A stretch of DNA of 64,000 nucleotides from Pegoplata infirma (GCA_963921195.1 OY992538.1:57154852-57218851), one strand, 5' to 3'. Counted from the first letter of the stretch, positions 42,401 through 54,722 are shown. Notes: generated by a model from the sequence alone, not told the origin. Translations and numbers: made by a program.

Positions 42401-45400
42401 CATAATGGTACTTTCCTCGTTAGATCTTCTTCGAATTTGAGCTGATGCTTTTTAAATTTTAAGTCATATTTTCTAAACTATAAGTGATATTTTTCGAATT
42501 TTAATTGATCTTTTCTAATTTCAAATTGATATTTTTTGGAATTTAAATCGATATTTTTCGATTTTCAAATAATCTTTTTTTAAATTCAAATGATTTTTTT
42601 GAATTTTCATTGATATTTTTTAATTTTTTTTTAGGAATTTCAAATTAAGTTTTCAGGTTTCAAATGGAATCTTCTATTTTCAAATAGAATCTTTATATTT
42701 TAAATGGAATATTCAAAATTTCAATTCGACTTTTAAAAATTAAGCGAAACCGTGGTAAAAATTTAACGATTTTTTTTTTACAGTGCCGGTCTCGGCTTTT
42801 AACTGTCAAATGGCATAAAAAGTACCGCGCCTAGATTGATTCATTCAGTATCTTGTTACGACAATTTAAAACTAATTACCTTGATTAATCCAATACTTGG
42901 CAATGGCATCAAAATTTAGTTGTTGAGCACGTTCCGTTGTATCTAAAGGTCCAGCATAAAGTGGAGCATTAATGCCAACAACTGGATCCCATGGACCATG
43001 TAGATCATAAGCCATAACATTAATTAAGTCTAAATATTTAACCATTTCTGGTATGTCATAAGAAAGTTCAGCCGAAAATTCAGCAGAACCAACAGCAGCC
43101 GTTAAAAGATAACCAAATGGTTCTAATCTGAAAAAAAGGAAAAGCAAAAATTTAATAAATTATATAGTCAGTACAAAAAAATACTCCAAAATACTACATC
43201 AACTAAATGTCAGTTTTGGGTTAATTACACAGTGATACAAAATCGAACTTTCGGAATCGGAATGGGATGAAACCAAAAGCAAATGAAAGCTGACGTTTTC
43301 CATATCAAAATCCTCAAGGCCTTTTTTTAGGTCAGAGCTAGATTTTATTTTACACGCATTTAAAGTTGGTGATTTTAAAGCATTTAAAGTTTTTGTGTAC
43401 TAAACATGTCCTACTTTAAATGCCCCTGGTTGTGCCCTTATTGAAAATGTTGGGTCCAGTTTCCAAACTTAAGCTCAAAATTACTTCAGCTAAGACTGGT
43501 GTGAATTTTGCTGCAATCGGTCCAGTACCTATTTACTGAATACCCAAATTATTAAAATAAACCACTCTACGCCGTTGCGAATGATTGTTATTTAAAGGCA
43601 ATTATTAATATAAACCACTGGACACCGATGCGTTTGATAGTTATTTAAAGGCAATTACAATACTAATCATTAGCCACTAATACAATTTTTAAGCATTTAT
43701 TATTATAATTATAATGAAAGTGCACTAACTTCAAATGCGTGTAAAAAAAATCTAGCTCTGAACTGGAAAAAAGCCTTGGGGGGTTTGTTATGGAATATGT
43801 CAACATTCATTTGCTTTTGGTTTCATCCCATTCCGATTTTGGGTGTTGCACAGTGTTATTTATAACCAAAACAGTGTGTTTTACATAAATTACCTAAGTT
43901 TTTAGTTTAAAAAACTTAGGTATTTTAGCCAATAAGTCTTTATCGGTTAGTTATTTAAAATTTTTGTGTGAATGAACTTAGTTTTTTTTATTTTTTAAAC
44001 TTACCCTTCTTTCAATTCCCTTAACCAGGTCAAATAATTTTCACGATCATTATTATCCGTCAATTTATGACGTTGATTTGGATACTCCCAATCTAAATCT
44101 AGCCCATCAAAGCCATGCCTTTGTATAAATTGTACAACTGACTGAACAAATTTTGCCCTCTTTTCTGGATCTGCTGCTACTATGGAAAATTTCTTAGAAC
44201 CCTCATTCCAGCCACCAACAGCTACAATTGTTTTTAAGGTGGGATTTTTCAATTTTAAAGCATTAAATTGACGTATATTTCCACGACCAAAGTTATCTTC
44301 CATATCCAGATATGGATCAATGATTCTTAGTTCGCCAGTTTCTTCAATGCCAAAAAAGGCATACATTAGGTGGGTACATAAAAATGGATCAATATCTGTT
44401 GCGACATCAAATTTACCCAAAGATTGTCGATAAGTAGACCAGGTTCCATGATAGCAGACAACATTTTCTAAAATTTGAAAGTTTTTTTTTTAATGACAAA
44501 TGTAATAATGTTTAATTAATGTATTTTTTTTATCGTGCATGTTTTATCATTAAATTTGTGTACATACAATAAATAAATGGAAGTTTTTTAACATTAACAA
44601 GTTTTTAAAAAAATTTTAAATTTAGTTTAAATTTTTAATAGAATTTTTACTATCAAGTTTCTTTAATTTTTATTAAAAATAATAAAAAAATAGTTCTTTA
44701 TTCAAACTTTTAACCGCGCAATTAAAAATAATTTATTCTAGTTCGAGGTCATTCATTGTCGCCGTAATGAATTAACATAACATTAGAATAAGAGTAGAAA
44801 CAGAACAAGCACGGCACGGGGGACGGTTGCCGTTGCCGGAGAATATAGGCCAAAAACAATGACGAGGACGGCGACGGCAAAAAATGTCATTTGTTTGTTC
44901 AGTGGTGCAAACTTTTAATAAAATTAGAGTAATTTTATGGAAAAAATCGCTTATCACATAGTCAATGTGATTAAGTTGGCACTACTGTACGTTTTTTACA
45001 CCATTGTGAATGAAAAAATAAAAAATTGTTGTAAAAATGCGGTAACCCTGGAGTGTGAGAGGGAGGGAGATTGAGAGAACCCGGAGATAAAATAAAATAA
45101 GTTTTAATTTTTTGTCGTGCCGGTCACGGTTTTTAACTGTCAAATCTTATGGAAAATGTCGTGCCGGGCTTGTTCTGTTCCTACCTTAACTCTACTCCCT
45201 CTCTTAGGATATTCTCCCTATAAAGGTAGAAACAGAACAAGCACGGCACGGGGGACGGTTGCCGTTGCCGGAGAATATAGGCCCAAAACAATGACGGGGG
45301 ACGGCGACGGCAAAAAATGTCATTTGTTTGTTCAGTGGTGCTAACTTTTAATAAAATTAGAGTAATTTTACGGAAAAAAATCGCTTATCACATAGTCAAT

Positions 45401-48400
45401 GTGATTAAGTTGGCACTACTGTACGTTTGTTACACCATTGTGAATGAAAAAATAAAAAATTGTTGTGAAAATGCGGCAACCCTGGAGTGTGAGAGGGAGG
45501 GAGATTGAGAGAACCCGGAGATAAAATAAAATAAGTTTTAATTTTTTGTCGTGCCGGTCACGGTTTTTAACTGTCAAATCGTATGGAAAAAGTCGTGCCG
45601 GGCTTGTTCTGTTCAGACCTTAAGTACTCATAGAGACTCTGCTCTCAAAAATTTAGAAATTTTCAGTATTGAATTGACGACCGTTTCGGAATGCTTTAAA
45701 TTATATCGTCAGAATTGTTTAGAAAATTGTGGAGATACTGTTGTGGTTCAAACATCAAATATTCATATTCCGAATTATTTCAACCCAGTGTGAAATAAAT
45801 AAAAGAAATCTATGATTTCGAAATATGAACACCAGGGGTATAACCAAAACAAGAACCTATCATAGCGGTATGGGCAATGTTATACTGATAACAAAAAAAC
45901 TTATCCGGGGTCATTTTGGTCCAAAAACCTTCGGCACCGATTGCAATTTTCAAAACACTACAAATTTATATTTTTTTATGTTTTATGGTGGGAATCCTTC
46001 TCTTCCGCCGTTTTTTGGTTTTTTGTTATTTAACAACAAAAATAAAACAAGAACAAAATAACAATATGATTTTCAACATTAGAAATATCGGTTGCCTAAT
46101 TAATTAAAAAACAAATATTAGCGAAAACTTCATCGCGATTGGTGCCGAACCTTTTTAAACATTCGCGAAAAAATTGACACATATTTCTTATTGATTTTTT
46201 CATGTACTTTTTTACTATGATAGGTCCTTTTTGATATTTGCAAAAAAATGCAAATGGTTATATCCCTAATGAACACCATCTTTAATATTTTTAGTAGAAT
46301 CTACAGAATCAATAGAATCTTTTTGAATTTATTGAGTGTCGTATCTAGCTCTCTTATAGTTCTCAAATGTGAGCCATTTTTATTTAGAAAACTTATATTC
46401 CTGCACTCAAAAAAAAACTTGTAAAATTACAAGAAAAGTTTGTAACTTTTTTTTGCTACCTCCTATTTGACAAGAATTCCTTGTTATTTTACAAGCTTTT
46501 TACTAAAAAAAATTGTAAATTTACAATTTTCTTGACGTGATAAAACTTACAAGGAGGTTCCGTAACTTTACTAGATTTTTTGCTACCTTCTATTTTACGA
46601 CAAAACCTAGTAAATATTATGAGCTTTTTTGTAATTTTACATGATTTTTACCAATGAAATTGTAAATTTACAGCTTTTGTTTGCGAAATAAAAATTTACA
46701 AGATGTTTTTGGTATAATATCTTGAAATTTGTAAAATTACAAGAAATGCTGTAAAATTAGAAAAAAAGTGTTAATTTCGATCGAAAATTATTTGTTAAAA
46801 AACAAGGAAAACTGTCAAATATTGGTAAAATGGGATTACGAGACTTTTCCTAGTAATTTGACAAGGTTTATTTTTTGAGTGTATATGGGGCATTCCATGT
46901 CAAATCGGACACTTTGAAAAAAATTTTTTTTAGATTTTCCCAATTTGTTTACAGTTTTTAGTACCCTTCGAAAACTCCTTCGTGGTGAATTTTCAGTTTT
47001 TTTTTTTATACGCCGTTCAAAAGATATCGAATTTTTAAAAATTGGTAGTTTGTTCCTTTACTTAAACTTCTTTTACTCATAACTTCTTCAATAATTTTTG
47101 TTCTTTTACGTACTTTAAAAAAAAAATCCCAAAAAATTCTTAAAAGCGCTCTAGTATGCGATTTTTAAGTTTTAAAATTTAAATCTCATTTTTGAAAATG
47201 TTTGTACTCTTCGATTTTTTTGAAATTTTTTTGTGTAAAACTTCTATCGATTCTACAATTTTTTTGCCCAGGAAGATCGTGGGAAAACGAATGTTACTAT
47301 TTTTTAAATTTTTTTTAAAAAATTGTATTGTAATTTTCCACTCTTAAAATCATTTCTACTGCTCCAATGGTGCGTCATAGAGGAGTCATTTATGAGACCG
47401 ACCCCCATTAATTTTTACGTCTTAACATTTCTTTGGAACAAACTAATACCCTATCTCCAATTTCTAAGGGGCTCCCACACAAAACGACATTTTTTAAAAT
47501 TTGCTCCAACCGCTCTAACTGCCCTAATAGCAACAAAATGTATGACCGACCCACAATATTTTTTTAGTCCAAACATTTTCTCTGAACATACCTACCCTCT
47601 ACACTCAAAATAATTCTACAGTAAAAAGTTTAGTAAGTGATTTTGTACTTAAATCTACTAATAAATTACTAATTACCAGTAGTACAGTAGTTTTTTAGTA
47701 TCTTCAAAGTACTAAAATTAGTAATTTTTACTAATTTTGAAAATTATTAGTAAAAAAGTTTAGTATTAATTACCAACGCCTGCACTAGATCATTTTGGAC
47801 TAAAAAATTAGTACTTTAGTTAAATTTTTAGTAATGAATACCCACGTTTTTTTTTTTGGGTGTATCTCTAATTGTTAAGGCGGTCCCCATACAATTTTTT
47901 GTAAATTTGTTTTATTTAATCAGCTTCTTCCGGTCCAATGGTGCTTCCGAGAGGGGTCATTAGTGAGACCGACCACCATTTATTTTTACCCTACAACATT
48001 TTTTTTAAAACATACCTACGCCCTATCTCCACTCCCTAAGTAGGCTCCCATACAAATAACAGTTGGAGCAAATTTTATAAAAATGTAATTTTGAATGGAA
48101 GCCTACTTAGGGATTGGAGATAGGGCGTAGGTATGTTTTACAAAAATGTTGTAGGGTAAAAATAAATGGGGGTCGGTCTCACTAATGACCCCTCTCGGAC
48201 GCACCATTGGACCGGTAAAAGCTCATTAAATAAAACAAATTTACAAAAAATAAAAAAAAATGTATGGGGACCGCCTTAAAAATTAGAGATAGAGGATAGG
48301 TATGTTCAGAGAAAATGTTTGAACTAAAAAAATATTGTGGGTCGGTCATACATTTCGTTGCTCTAAGGGCACTATTAGGGCAGTTAAAGCGGTTGGAGCA

Positions 48401-51400
48401 AATTTTAAAAAATGTCGTTTTGTGTGGGAGCCCCGTTAGAAATTGGAGATAGGGTATTAGTTTTTTAAAAAGCAATGTTGAGACGTAAAAATTAATGGGG
48501 GTCTGTCTCATAAATGACCCATCTATGACGCACCATTGGAGCAGAAGAAATGATTTTAAGAGTGGAAAATTACAATAAAATTTTTTCAAAAAAATTTAAA
48601 AAATAGTAATATTCGTTATCTCACGATCTTCCTGGGCAAAAAATTTGTAGAATCAATAGAGGTTTAACACAAAAAAATTTCAAAAAAATCGAAGAGTACA
48701 ACATTTTCAAAAATCAGATTTAAATTTTAAAACTTAAAAATCGCATACTAGAGCGCTTTTTAGAATTTTTTTGGGATTTTATTTTTTTAAAGTACATAAA
48801 AAAAACAAAAATTTAAAAAAAAAATAGAAATTTGGACCATTATTGAAGAAGTTATGAGTAAAAGAAGTTTGAGTAAAGGAAGAAACTACCAATTTTTAAA
48901 AATTCGATATCTTTTGAACGGCTCATCAAAAAAATCTGAAAATTTACCACGAAGGAGTTTTCGAAGGGTACTAAAAACTGTAAACAAATTGGGAAAATCT
49001 AAAAAAAAAAATTTCAAAGTGTCCGATTTGACATGGAATGCCCCATATATTTCCTACACTCTTAAAAATATATAAGTAGATTTACAAATTTTATTTAGTA
49101 AATAAGCGATTTACAAAAGTTTTTTTACAAAAGTTAAATCTTTTTAACATAATAATGTTTAACATGATACTTTTTTAAGGCTGGTGTCTAATTTTAAAAA
49201 AGTTGCTGGACGCCACCTCAGTTTGACTTTATAAGCTTACGATTAACAAAAAAGAATATAAGAATTACTGTTTTCATTTTCTTAAAACCAAACATTTTAG
49301 TAACTTGAGTTTGTAACTTGGATACTAGTTCACCTCGTGGTGAATAAAAAATTGTTAACCAGCTGGTTAATGAAACGTAACATAATTATTTTTCATCAAC
49401 ATTTTTTTTCATCATTATGTTTTTTTTAGTCAAAATTTTTTTTAATCAATGTTTGTTTTATCAATATTTTTTTCAGCAATATTTTTTCATCAATATTTTT
49501 TTCATCAATATTTTTTCAGCAATATTTTTTAATCAATATTTTTTTCTATCAATATTTTTTTTTCATCAATATTTTTTCGTGAATATTTTTTTTCATCAAT
49601 AATTTTTTTATCAATATCTTTTTATTTTTTTCATCATTTTTTTTTTCATAATTTTTTTTTTTTTTCATCAATATTTTTTTTTATCAATATTTTTTTTTAT
49701 CAATATTTTTTTTATTATCAATATTTTTTTTTTTCATTAATATTTTTTTTTTTTCATTAATATTTTTTTTTTTCATCAATATTATTTTGTCATAAATTTT
49801 TTTTCATCAATATTTTTTTTTCATCAATATTTTTTTTCATCAAATATTTTTTTATCAAGGGGTATTTTATATTATTTTTCTAAAATAAATTTCACAAAAT
49901 TTTCCTTTTTATACCCTCCACTCTAGTGATAGAGGGTATATATTTAAGTTTGTCATTCCGTTTGTATCACTTCGAAATATTGGTCTAGAACCCCATAAAG
50001 TATATATATTAATGATCCTCGATCGATTTTAAGACGATCTAGCGATGTCCTTCCGTCCGTCTGTCCGTCTGTCTGAAAACACGCTAACTTTTTAAAGACT
50101 TTACGGAAGCTCCCGAAGTTAGGCATATATGTTGGGCATTTACCTGGTCAGGTTGGTATTGCAATCCAGCGAAATCGGTATAGTGGTTCAAAAGTTATGT
50201 GCAAAAGACTGAATTTTGACAAGGGTTTTTCGTGAATTTACGAAAAAAAATGCTGAAGCTTGGCATATATATTTGTCGTCCCCTGGCCTGGTACATATCA
50301 AATTTTAGCCAAATCGGTCAAGTGGTTCAAAAGTTATTAGCACCTTAAATTCATGTGTTGAAAACCCGTTAAAAATTTGTAAAAACATTGGTAAGTCACA
50401 AAAATATTTTACAGCGTATTTTTGTAACTCAAAAATATTTTTACACAAAAAAAAAATACACTCGAAAAAAATGTTGCACTCGAATTTTACACTCAAAAAA
50501 CACATTTAGCAAATTATTTTTTTTTTTTCAAAAATTATCTAAAAAAAAGTTTTTTTTACACAAAATAAAATATTTCTTATTAAAAATTTTATTTTTTTCA
50601 CCTTAGAAAATTTATTATCATATTAACTTTTCTACTTGTTTCTATATAATTTCGACAATGCGTAGTATTTTTTGTATACCAAGTGCTTTACCAGTTCATT
50701 TGTTTTTATACTATTGGATATTTCTGCAAAGTGTAATATTTTTTTGTGAGGCAAAGTTTTGTCAGTACATTTTTCTGTACCGTTGCCAATTTCTGGCTGG
50801 AATTGTACACAAATTTTTTTTTTTTAATTGTGCCAGTTTTAGGTTTAATTACCATATAAAGTGCTTTTGGATTACTTACCAAAGTTTTTGCTCTAAAAAA
50901 CTTAGGTAAATTATCCAAAAGCACTTTATAGGTTGTATTATCCCCAAAACGGACACAATTTTTTTATATTTTTTTTATGTGTATTTAAGCGAAATCGTTC
51001 CAGGTTAAAGCATAGAACACACAAAAAAAATTAAAAAATTGTGCCAGTTTTTGGTTTAATTACAACCTATAAAGTGTTATTGTATAATTTACCTAAGTTT
51101 TTTAAAGTAAAAACTAAGGTAATTTATCAAATAAAACTTTATAGGTTGTATTATCCCATAAACGGACACAATTTTTTATTATTTTTTTTTTTTTTGTGTA
51201 CTCTGTTCGATTTCAAAATCTGTCAAACTCCATATAAAAAAAATTAATTTTGGCAACGAGAGGAATAAAAGGAAAATTGTAAAAAAAAAGTTTTAACGCA
51301 TATTTATTATACAAAACAATTTAAATTGCCGTTAAAAGTGACATTTCAGTTTTGTTATGATAGTTTCTTTCTTAGAATTGTCAAAAGTTGTTGATTTATA

Positions 51401-51971
51401 CATTTTTTATTACGATTTGAGGCGTTCAAAGTTTAAGTTAATTTTTCGCCGTAAAAAACAGAGTACTAGGCTTAATGATTAATGAGTTGGTAATTACTCG
51501 TCAAATATGTTCATAAGGTAATAATACGGGTAGTGAGGACTTATTACTAGGTAATCTGGCAGGTAGTGATGACACATTACGGAAAAAATCCGGAAAAAAT
51601 TATGACTCAGTACCAAAACAGCAGAAAAATTTACTGAAAATTTGCTCTCCAAAAAAAAATTACACTCATTAAAACTTTCTTGCTCATTTATTTTACTTGT
51701 TTTGTGGACGTTGTGGGGAGTATTAATTAATTCGTTTTTTTTTTTAATATTTTACACAAAAACATAATTTAAAAAAACAGTTTTTCACTCAAAAGTAGTT
51801 TCTACACAAAAAAAAAAAATATCTCAATAATCTGTGTTTGCACTTATTATACTTTAACAAAGTAAAACTTTTACTTATGTAGGTATTTAACATACTTCTT
51901 GCATTAGCCTTTACTGTATCTAGTTGCCATATTACACATAATATGGTTAATATTAAACATTTTGTAAACAT
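39496..51971 (-). CDS. Gene B: secreted GH18 chitinase with CBM14 domain, four exons, intact
   Basis: Exons: 51971-51896, 44467-44005, 43127-42880, 40175-39496; together 1,467 nt, in frame, 488 residues. Exon 1 encodes a signal peptide (MFTKCLILTILCVIWQL...) and ends in phase 1 at a GTATGT donor. Exon 2 begins with the two bases that complete that codon, immediately before NVVCYHGTW, which is why I join them across 7.4 kb. GH18 motifs: VAVGGW at 107-112, catalytic FDGLDLDWEYP at 145-155 (Glu153), VMAYDLHGPW at 217-226 (Asp221), MIWSIESDDF near the barrel end. A charged Asp/Asn/Pro-rich linker precedes a CBM14 domain with Cys436, 449, 455, 465, 478 and 486. All residues expected for an active insect chitinase are present. 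The product should be secreted and bind and cut chitin. The architecture resembles Drosophila Cht8-type group IV enzymes; the exact orthologue is not assigned. Exon 1 is the least certain exon, since it rests on phase and signal-peptide logic rather than homology. Confidence 0.92.
40680..41690. repeat. Palindromic minisatellite in gene B intron 3
   Basis: About 35-bp units built on AAAAAGTCTCAGATTCTGAGA plus CATTTTTCCTATAG. The core TCTCAGATTCTGAGA is itself palindromic apart from its central base. It appears in both orientations (AGAATCTGAGAC at 40930-41010), so units can pair within the transcript. Confidence 0.8.
41765..42145. repeat. Second minisatellite in gene B intron 3
   Basis: About 20-bp units of the form GATCAATTGTAATTCGAAAA, about 17 degenerate copies, following directly after the palindromic array. 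Confidence 0.75.
43215..43860. mobile_element. Fold-back element in gene B intron 2
   Basis: Inverted arms of about 130-150 bp share GGAATGGGATGAAACCAAAA / TTTTGGTTTCATCCCATTCC, TCAGAGCTAGATTT / AAATCTAGCTCTGA and CACAGTG ends. It occupies most of the short intron between 43128 and 44004. Confidence 0.75.
44794..45184. mobile_element. GC-richer inverted-repeat element, copy 1
   Basis: GTAGAAACAGAACAAGCACG at the left pairs with CGGGCTTGTTCTGTTCCTAC at the right. It contains GGTTGCCGTTGCCGGAGAAT and a GAGAGGGAGGGAGATTGAGA stretch unlike the AT-rich surroundings. A near-identical copy follows 41 bp later. Confidence 0.75.
45226..45614. mobile_element. GC-richer inverted-repeat element, copy 2
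   Basis: Over 95 percent alike to 44794-45184 by eye, including the inverted ends. Both lie in the 7.4-kb first intron of gene B. Confidence 0.75.
45615..45800 (+). pseudogene. Exon-like fragment of unknown origin
   Basis: An open stretch directly after the inverted-repeat element encodes about 55 residues with Cys-spaced ECFKLYRQNCLENCGD and ends TAA-free at a TGA followed by AATAAATAAAAG. It is less AT-biased than its surroundings and could be the 3' end of a retrocopied or captured transcript. I do not recognise the family. Confidence 0.25.
46404..46881. mobile_element. CACTCAAAA-type MITE, family f
   Basis: CACTCAAAAAAAAACTTGTA start and TTATTTTTTGAGTG end, followed by TA. The interior repeats TTGTAAAATTACAAG motifs. 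478 bp. Confidence 0.7.
46884..49058. mobile_element. Full GGGGCATTCCATGTC fold-back element, 2.2 kb
   Basis: Left end TATGGGGCATTCCATGTCAA and right end the exact inverse. Arms are about 950 bp with the centre at about 48040-48110 (GCCTACTTAGG / CCTAAGTAGGC). The left arm carries the MITE at 47602-47862. Single arms of the same family are at 18016, 37336 and about 59913. Confidence 0.85.
47602..47862. mobile_element. CACTCAAAA-type MITE, family e, with empty site in the other arm
   Basis: CACTCAAAATAATTCTACAG start and TTTTTTTTGGGTG end, TA at 47600-47601 and 47863-47864. The uninterrupted related arm at 38068-38082 reads CTGCTATCTCTAATT, fixing a 2-bp TA duplication. Confidence 0.8.
49420..49850. 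repeat. T-rich minisatellite ATCAATATTTTTTTTTC
   Basis: About 20 degenerate units of a 15-18-bp motif within the first intron of gene B. Confidence 0.75.
49905..50642 (-). mobile_element. mini-me-like element, inverted
   Basis: Starts TACCCTCCACTCTAGTGATA, TA-rich tract, core ATCGATTTTAAGACGATCTA, a GTCY tract of only about 28 bp (50048-50075), the body in inverse sense, and a CTTTTCTACTTGTT end. Confidence 0.7.
50815..51185. mobile_element. Two small fold-back units with GTGCCAGTTTT ends
   Basis: 50815-50965 and about 51035-51185 each fold on TAATTTACCTAAGTTTTT / AAAAACTTAGGTAAATTA and CTATAAAGTG-type arms, ending GGACACAATTTTTT. A related hairpin (ACCTAAGTTTTTAG) is at 43895-43925. Confidence 0.6.
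51190..51780. other. Gene B intron 1, no feature seen
   Basis: AT-rich sequence without recognisable repeats, exons or elements. Confidence 0.4.
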
Positions 51972-52073
51972 TTCTTAAAAGGATACGAATATCCTGAATT
52001 TATATTTATATATTTTATTTTTCTATTTTTCTCGATTTGAAAACACCGTTCTAAACTTATCACTGATATCGAA

Positions 52074-52107
52074 TGAAACTCATTAAGTGAAAATACTTGT
52101 ATTTATA
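52074..52107 (-). promoter_or_regulatory. TATA box and initiator of gene B
   Basis: TATAAATA lies at 52107-52100 and a perfect arthropod initiator TCATTC has its A at 52074, 33 bases downstream. This predicts a 5' UTR of about 102 nt before the ATG at 51971 and independently supports that exon as the first exon of gene B. Confidence 0.7.
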
Positions 52108-52169
52108 GGTCTGGCTTGGTAGTTCCCCACTCCTTTTTAAAAAGTCTCAAAAAACAAACAAAAAAACAA

Positions 52170-52599
52170 GAAGACATGTTATCAGAAAAATTATGAAAAG
52201 AACTTTAAAAAATATAAGATAAGAATATTGAACTTAAAGATATTGATTGATGCACCAATGATTTCTGTTTCAAAATTAAAAAAAAAATAATACTGAAACT
52301 TTGGTACGACTAGAAAAATGAGTCAGTCCATTGATGCCTACATATGTATCTTTCTAAACACACCCATTTTTGGAAGAAATTTTTAGTTCTTAAATTACTT
52401 AATATTGTTAATTGCATATAGAAATGTTAAACATTCAACTTGATTCTGTCAAGTTACTTGACCCAATGTCATGAGCATTTACAGTTTATTGTTCTGTGAT
52501 AAGATAAATCATAAATATTTTTTACAATTTATATGTAAGAGATTGTAAATAAATATTTTTATTCAATTTTTTTGTTTTCTGCAATAATACGAAATTTAT
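52170..52599. other. Upstream region of gene B, no gene seen
   Basis: Apparently unique AT-rich sequence. GATAAGATAAATC at 52500 includes GATA-type motifs (AGATAA), of interest because GATA factors drive gut genes in flies, but this is only suggestive. Confidence 0.3.
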
Positions 52600-52649
52600 T
52601 TGTTTAACAATTATGATTACATAGGCTGACAAATTGCCAGTGACAAATA

Positions 52650-53185
52650 TATTTCTTGAGAAAAAAATTTAATAAAGGTTTTTTTGAGTGTAAAATTTTT
52701 CTTTCAGTGCAAAATTTTTTTTCGAGTGTAATTTTTTTTGTGTAAAAATATTTTTGAGTGACAAAAATACTTTGTAAAATATTTTTCTGACTTACCAATG
52801 TTTTTAAAGCTTTTTTAAGGTTTTTTAAGTGAATTTAAGGTGAAACCAATCTGAAATTCACGGTATTCTAAATAACTTTTGAACAACGACCGATTTGACT
52901 GAAATTCAATACCAACCACACCAGGGGACGAAAAGCTTCAGCAGCCTCAAGGTTGTGTTTCGAAAATTAGCGTGTTTTTTAACTAGTAATTCCGCGAAAA
53001 GCCCTTGCCAAATTTCACTCTTTTGCTAATAACTTTTAAACCACTGGACCGATTTCACTGGATTGCAATACCAACCTGCCTAGGTAAATAACAAACATAT
53101 ATTTGGTATATAGCATCCTCAGTAAAGTTTTTCAAAAGCTAGTTCGACGGACATCGTTAGATCGACTTAAAATCGATCGATTTTT
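52650..53185 (+). mobile_element. Degenerate mini-me-like element
   Basis: Contains the GGTGAAACCAATCTGAAATT and ACCACTGGACCGATTTCACT modules and GACGGACATCGTTAGATCGA, but the GACR tract has collapsed to one unit and the tail is missing. Confidence 0.6.
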
Positions 53186-53299
53186 GTTTTTCTTTTATTT
53201 TTCACAACTTTGTTAAAAAAAAAAACAAAAGCTTTGAAAAAATTTGGTTTTGAATTTTTTTTCTGAAAAATTTATTGAAAAAAAAAATTATATATGTAT

Positions 53300-54722
53300 T
53301 GATTATTTAATTTTTACTACATGTTAGTTGTTTTGACTACAAATGTCTGTGGTTTTTACTACATAAGTCAGTTGTTTTTTGTCAGTTAAAATAACTAACA
53401 TTGTTAGTTGATTTAACTGAAAAAGTAGTTGACCCCAAAACAACTTCTTCTTTCTTCTTCAATCAAAAAACACAAAACAACAAATTAAATACACTTGGCT
53501 TACGCCGAAAAAATATAATAAATAAACTTACAAAGTAGTTATTTTAACTGACATTTTCAGTTGATTTTACTAACATAATTTTTTGAGTGTAGTCAAAACA
53601 ACTAAAATGTAGTAAAAATAAAATAATCAATATATAATTTTTTTTTTTCAAAAAATTTTTCAAAAAAAAATGAAGACCAAATTTTTTCTAAGTTTTTTTT
53701 TTTTTTTTTTAAAAAAGTTGTAAAAAATAAAAAAACGAAAATTTATTTTTATTTTTTGAAAAACAAACTGAACATTTTTCAGACATAAAAAAAAAATAAA
53801 ATTAACTACTTTAAATAAATGTTACTACATCACAGTACTTTTTTGTTAGTTGTTAAAAAAACGACTTAAAATAACTAATAGAAATAGTACACTAAGAAAA
53901 TTATGTAAGTTACTACATGTTAGTTGTTTGTCTATTTTACAGTAGTTAGTTGCTTTCAACTACAAAGTCAGTTGTTTTTGCATGAAAAATATCAAACAAC
54001 TATTTCTGCTAGTTATTTTAAGTAGATTTTTTGAATAACTAACAAAAAAGTACTGTGATGTAGTAACAGTTATTTAAAGTAGTTAATTTTATTTTTTAAT
54101 TTCTGAAAAATTTTCAAAGTTTTTAAAAAAAAAAAAATCGTTTTTTTTTATTTTTTACAACTTAAAAAAAAAAAACTTGGAAAAAATTTGATCTTCAATT
54201 TTTTTTCTGAACATTTTTTTTAAAAAAAAATTATATATTGCTTATTTTATTTTTACTACATATTAGTTGTTTTGACTACAAATGTTAGTAATTTTTACTA
54301 CATAAGCAGTTATTTTTTGTCAGTTAAAATAACTAACATTGTTAGTTGATTTAACTGAAAAAGTAGTTGACCCCAAAACAACTTACAAAGTAGTTATTTT
54401 AACTGACATTTTCAGTTGATTTTACTAACATAATTTTTTGAGTGTAGTTGTTTGATATTTTTCATACAAAAACAACTGACTTTGTAGTTGAAAACCACTA
54501 ACTACTGTAAAATATACAAACAACTAACATGTAGTAACTTACATAATTTTCTGAGTGTACAAGTGTAAGTAGTTTTTACTACATAAGTCAGTTGTTTTTT
54601 GTCAGTTAAAATAACTAACATTATTAGTTAATTTTAATGAAAATGTAGTTAACCCCAAAACAACTTACAAAGTAGTTATTTTAACTGACATTTTCAGTTG
54701 ATTTTACTAACATAATTTTTTG
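53300..54722. mobile_element. Cluster of MITE a copies
   Basis: Several complete and partial copies in both orientations, with TTTTTTGAGTGTA junctions at 53579-53591, 54436-54448 and a CTGAGTGTAC junction near 54552. One copy has an AAAACAACTTCTTCTTTCTT insertion at 53438. Confidence 0.65.

Noticed and set aside
44772..45508. Small arginine-rich and Cys-containing open frames
   Set aside because: Both lie entirely within the two inverted-repeat elements and are duplicated with them.
45825..46107. Overlapping open frames after the exon-like fragment
   Set aside because: No motif, no splice context, and composition matches surrounding intron.
47323..48589. Mirror-image proteins on opposite strands (FPLLKSFLLLQWCV)
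   Set aside because: They are the same non-coding arms of the fold-back read in each direction.
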